Shown here: positions 63,244 to 64,000 of the stretch, one piece after another
How positions within the stretch are numbered: the stretch's first letter is position 1
How the letters are laid out: each line of letters begins with the position of its first letter
Origin: Lunularia cruciata
Lineage: Eukaryota; Streptophyta; Marchantiopsida; Lunulariales; Lunulariaceae
Assembly: GCA_948567375.1 (NCBI GenBank)
Contig: OX419756.1
Span: 66,380,552 to 66,444,551, forward strand
Direction of reading: 5' to 3'
Length of the DNA: 64,000 nucleotides
Position numbers and translations under genes: made by a program
The notes under the pieces: generated by a model
Databases searched by the model: none
What the model saw: only the letters and a program-made list of their open reading frames with translations
What the model was told of the DNA's origin: nothing

Positions 63244-63931
63244 TGTGAGCTGGCATGTCTCTCACTCAGGATGAACCTCTTATGGCTATTATGGTAGCAT
63301 ATCATGGACTAAGAAGGTAAGGAACCCCAACTCCATCATACTCCTCCAAGGCTAACACTCCAAGACTCAATTGCTCATTGAAGAACTCAATGAGAGAAAG
63401 ATAGTTGCAAATGAAAGGATGATGAGTATCTCCTCACCCTTAGTTTATATACTTATGAAATAAATACACACCAAAGTTACTAATTACTGGGGTAACTCAA
63501 GTTACTAGGCTAAAAGTCAAGTAAAGTCAGAAAAAATAAAGGAATATCCATCCACATGGGCATATTCCACTAAGCATGTGATCTTATCTTGACCTAACCA
63601 CTAAGTCAAGGATTTCTACACATGGGCTATCCTTGGACTATATAAGAATCCAAAACAAAAAGACTTGCGGGCCCAAGAGTTCTCAACTCTTTGCTCAAAG
63701 CCAAACACCTAGGAATAATACCAAGTCAACACACTAGAATCCAAAATAGTGGTACTCATCTTTTCCACTTCCTCTTAAGTAAGGTCCCCTCTATCTTAGC
63801 TATGACTAACTTTAGGTAATCATGACTAATGTAGAACCATTTGTTATCTTTATATAAATAACATCTCTCAAGTACTAGTAATAATAAACTTAATATCACA
63901 ATACTACATACATGCACAAATGGGTATTACA
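63244..63931 (-). repeat. 5' LTR of B2
   Basis: 688 bp, TGTGAGCTGGCATG to GGTATTACA, with the same TATA-like TATATAAAC on the minus strand near 63447. It is clearly more diverged from the B LTRs than these are from each other. Confidence 0.9.
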
Positions 63932-64000
63932 TAGTATGCAAGTGGAGTGGGTTAGAGTCTTAGGTTTGATCTTTCATAAGCAGAGAATGTCATGTGCTTC
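63932..64000. other. Unassigned right edge
   Basis: 69 bp outside B2. Nothing recognised. Confidence 0.3.

Larger units (their letters stand above)
60608..63931 (-). mobile_element. B2: 5' part of a second B-type element
   Basis: Minus orientation. From right to left: 5' LTR 63244-63931, primer site about 63222-63239, leader, decayed upstream ORF, gag to about 60608. The remainder (protease to 3' LTR) is absent and the sequence abuts element E's 3' LTR. Right flank is TAGTATGC; no partner target-site copy can be assigned. Confidence 0.9.

Overview
The window is intergenic, repeat-dominated nuclear DNA of a plant. Almost all of it is LTR retrotransposons of the Ty3/gypsy type, inserted into one another. 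I see no intact host gene. A decayed ribosomal DNA fragment (26S start, ITS2, 5.8S, minus strand, 46421-47368) carries the 26S-start sequence TCCTCCGCTTAGTGATATGC, which as I recall it is the bryophyte version of the ITS4 priming site, and a 5.8S with the seed-free-plant type motif. A bryophyte (moss, liverwort or hornwort) or another seed-free land plant is therefore my best guess. The 26S/5.8S resemblance is direct; the host assignment is inference.

Layout. 1-6431: the 3' end of a long LTR, a decayed primer-binding site, a tandem-repeat array split by a solo LTR, and a second tandem array. 6432-24135: element A, which carries the younger element B (14608-22414, minus strand) inside its integrase gene. 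24136-26758: unassigned DNA with another solo LTR. 26759-35809: mosaic, broken gag-pol fragments (C1 and C2) split by a coding solo LTR. 35810-60607: element E, with LTRs of about 3.8 kb that contain a long open reading frame; its left LTR is interrupted by element D (39339-51991), an older relative of A. D is in turn broken by the rDNA fragment, which itself holds a solo LTR. 60608-63931: B2, the 5' part of a second B-type element.

The most unusual system is the A/D family. Its coding order is gag, aspartic protease, a DNMT3-like cytosine-5 DNA methyltransferase, a conserved UAG in a tobamovirus-type readthrough context, RT, RNase H, a DDE integrase and a C-terminal PHD finger. Its repeats are not ordinary LTRs: the order is S - internal - X - gc - S - X (S about 449 bp, X 106 bp). 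This is a split direct repeat otherwise known from DIRS/PAT elements, but here it comes with a DDE integrase and 4-bp target-site duplications. A and D inserted independently and share the layout, so it is heritable in the family. All 15 single-base nonsense changes scored in D relative to A are CAG to TAG or CGA to TGA, the mark expected from deamination of methylated CHG and CG cytosines.

The relative order of insertion can be read from nesting and from repeat divergence by eye: D (about 26 differences between its S copies) is older than A (about 12 in 449 bp), and B (3 in 679 bp) is the youngest.
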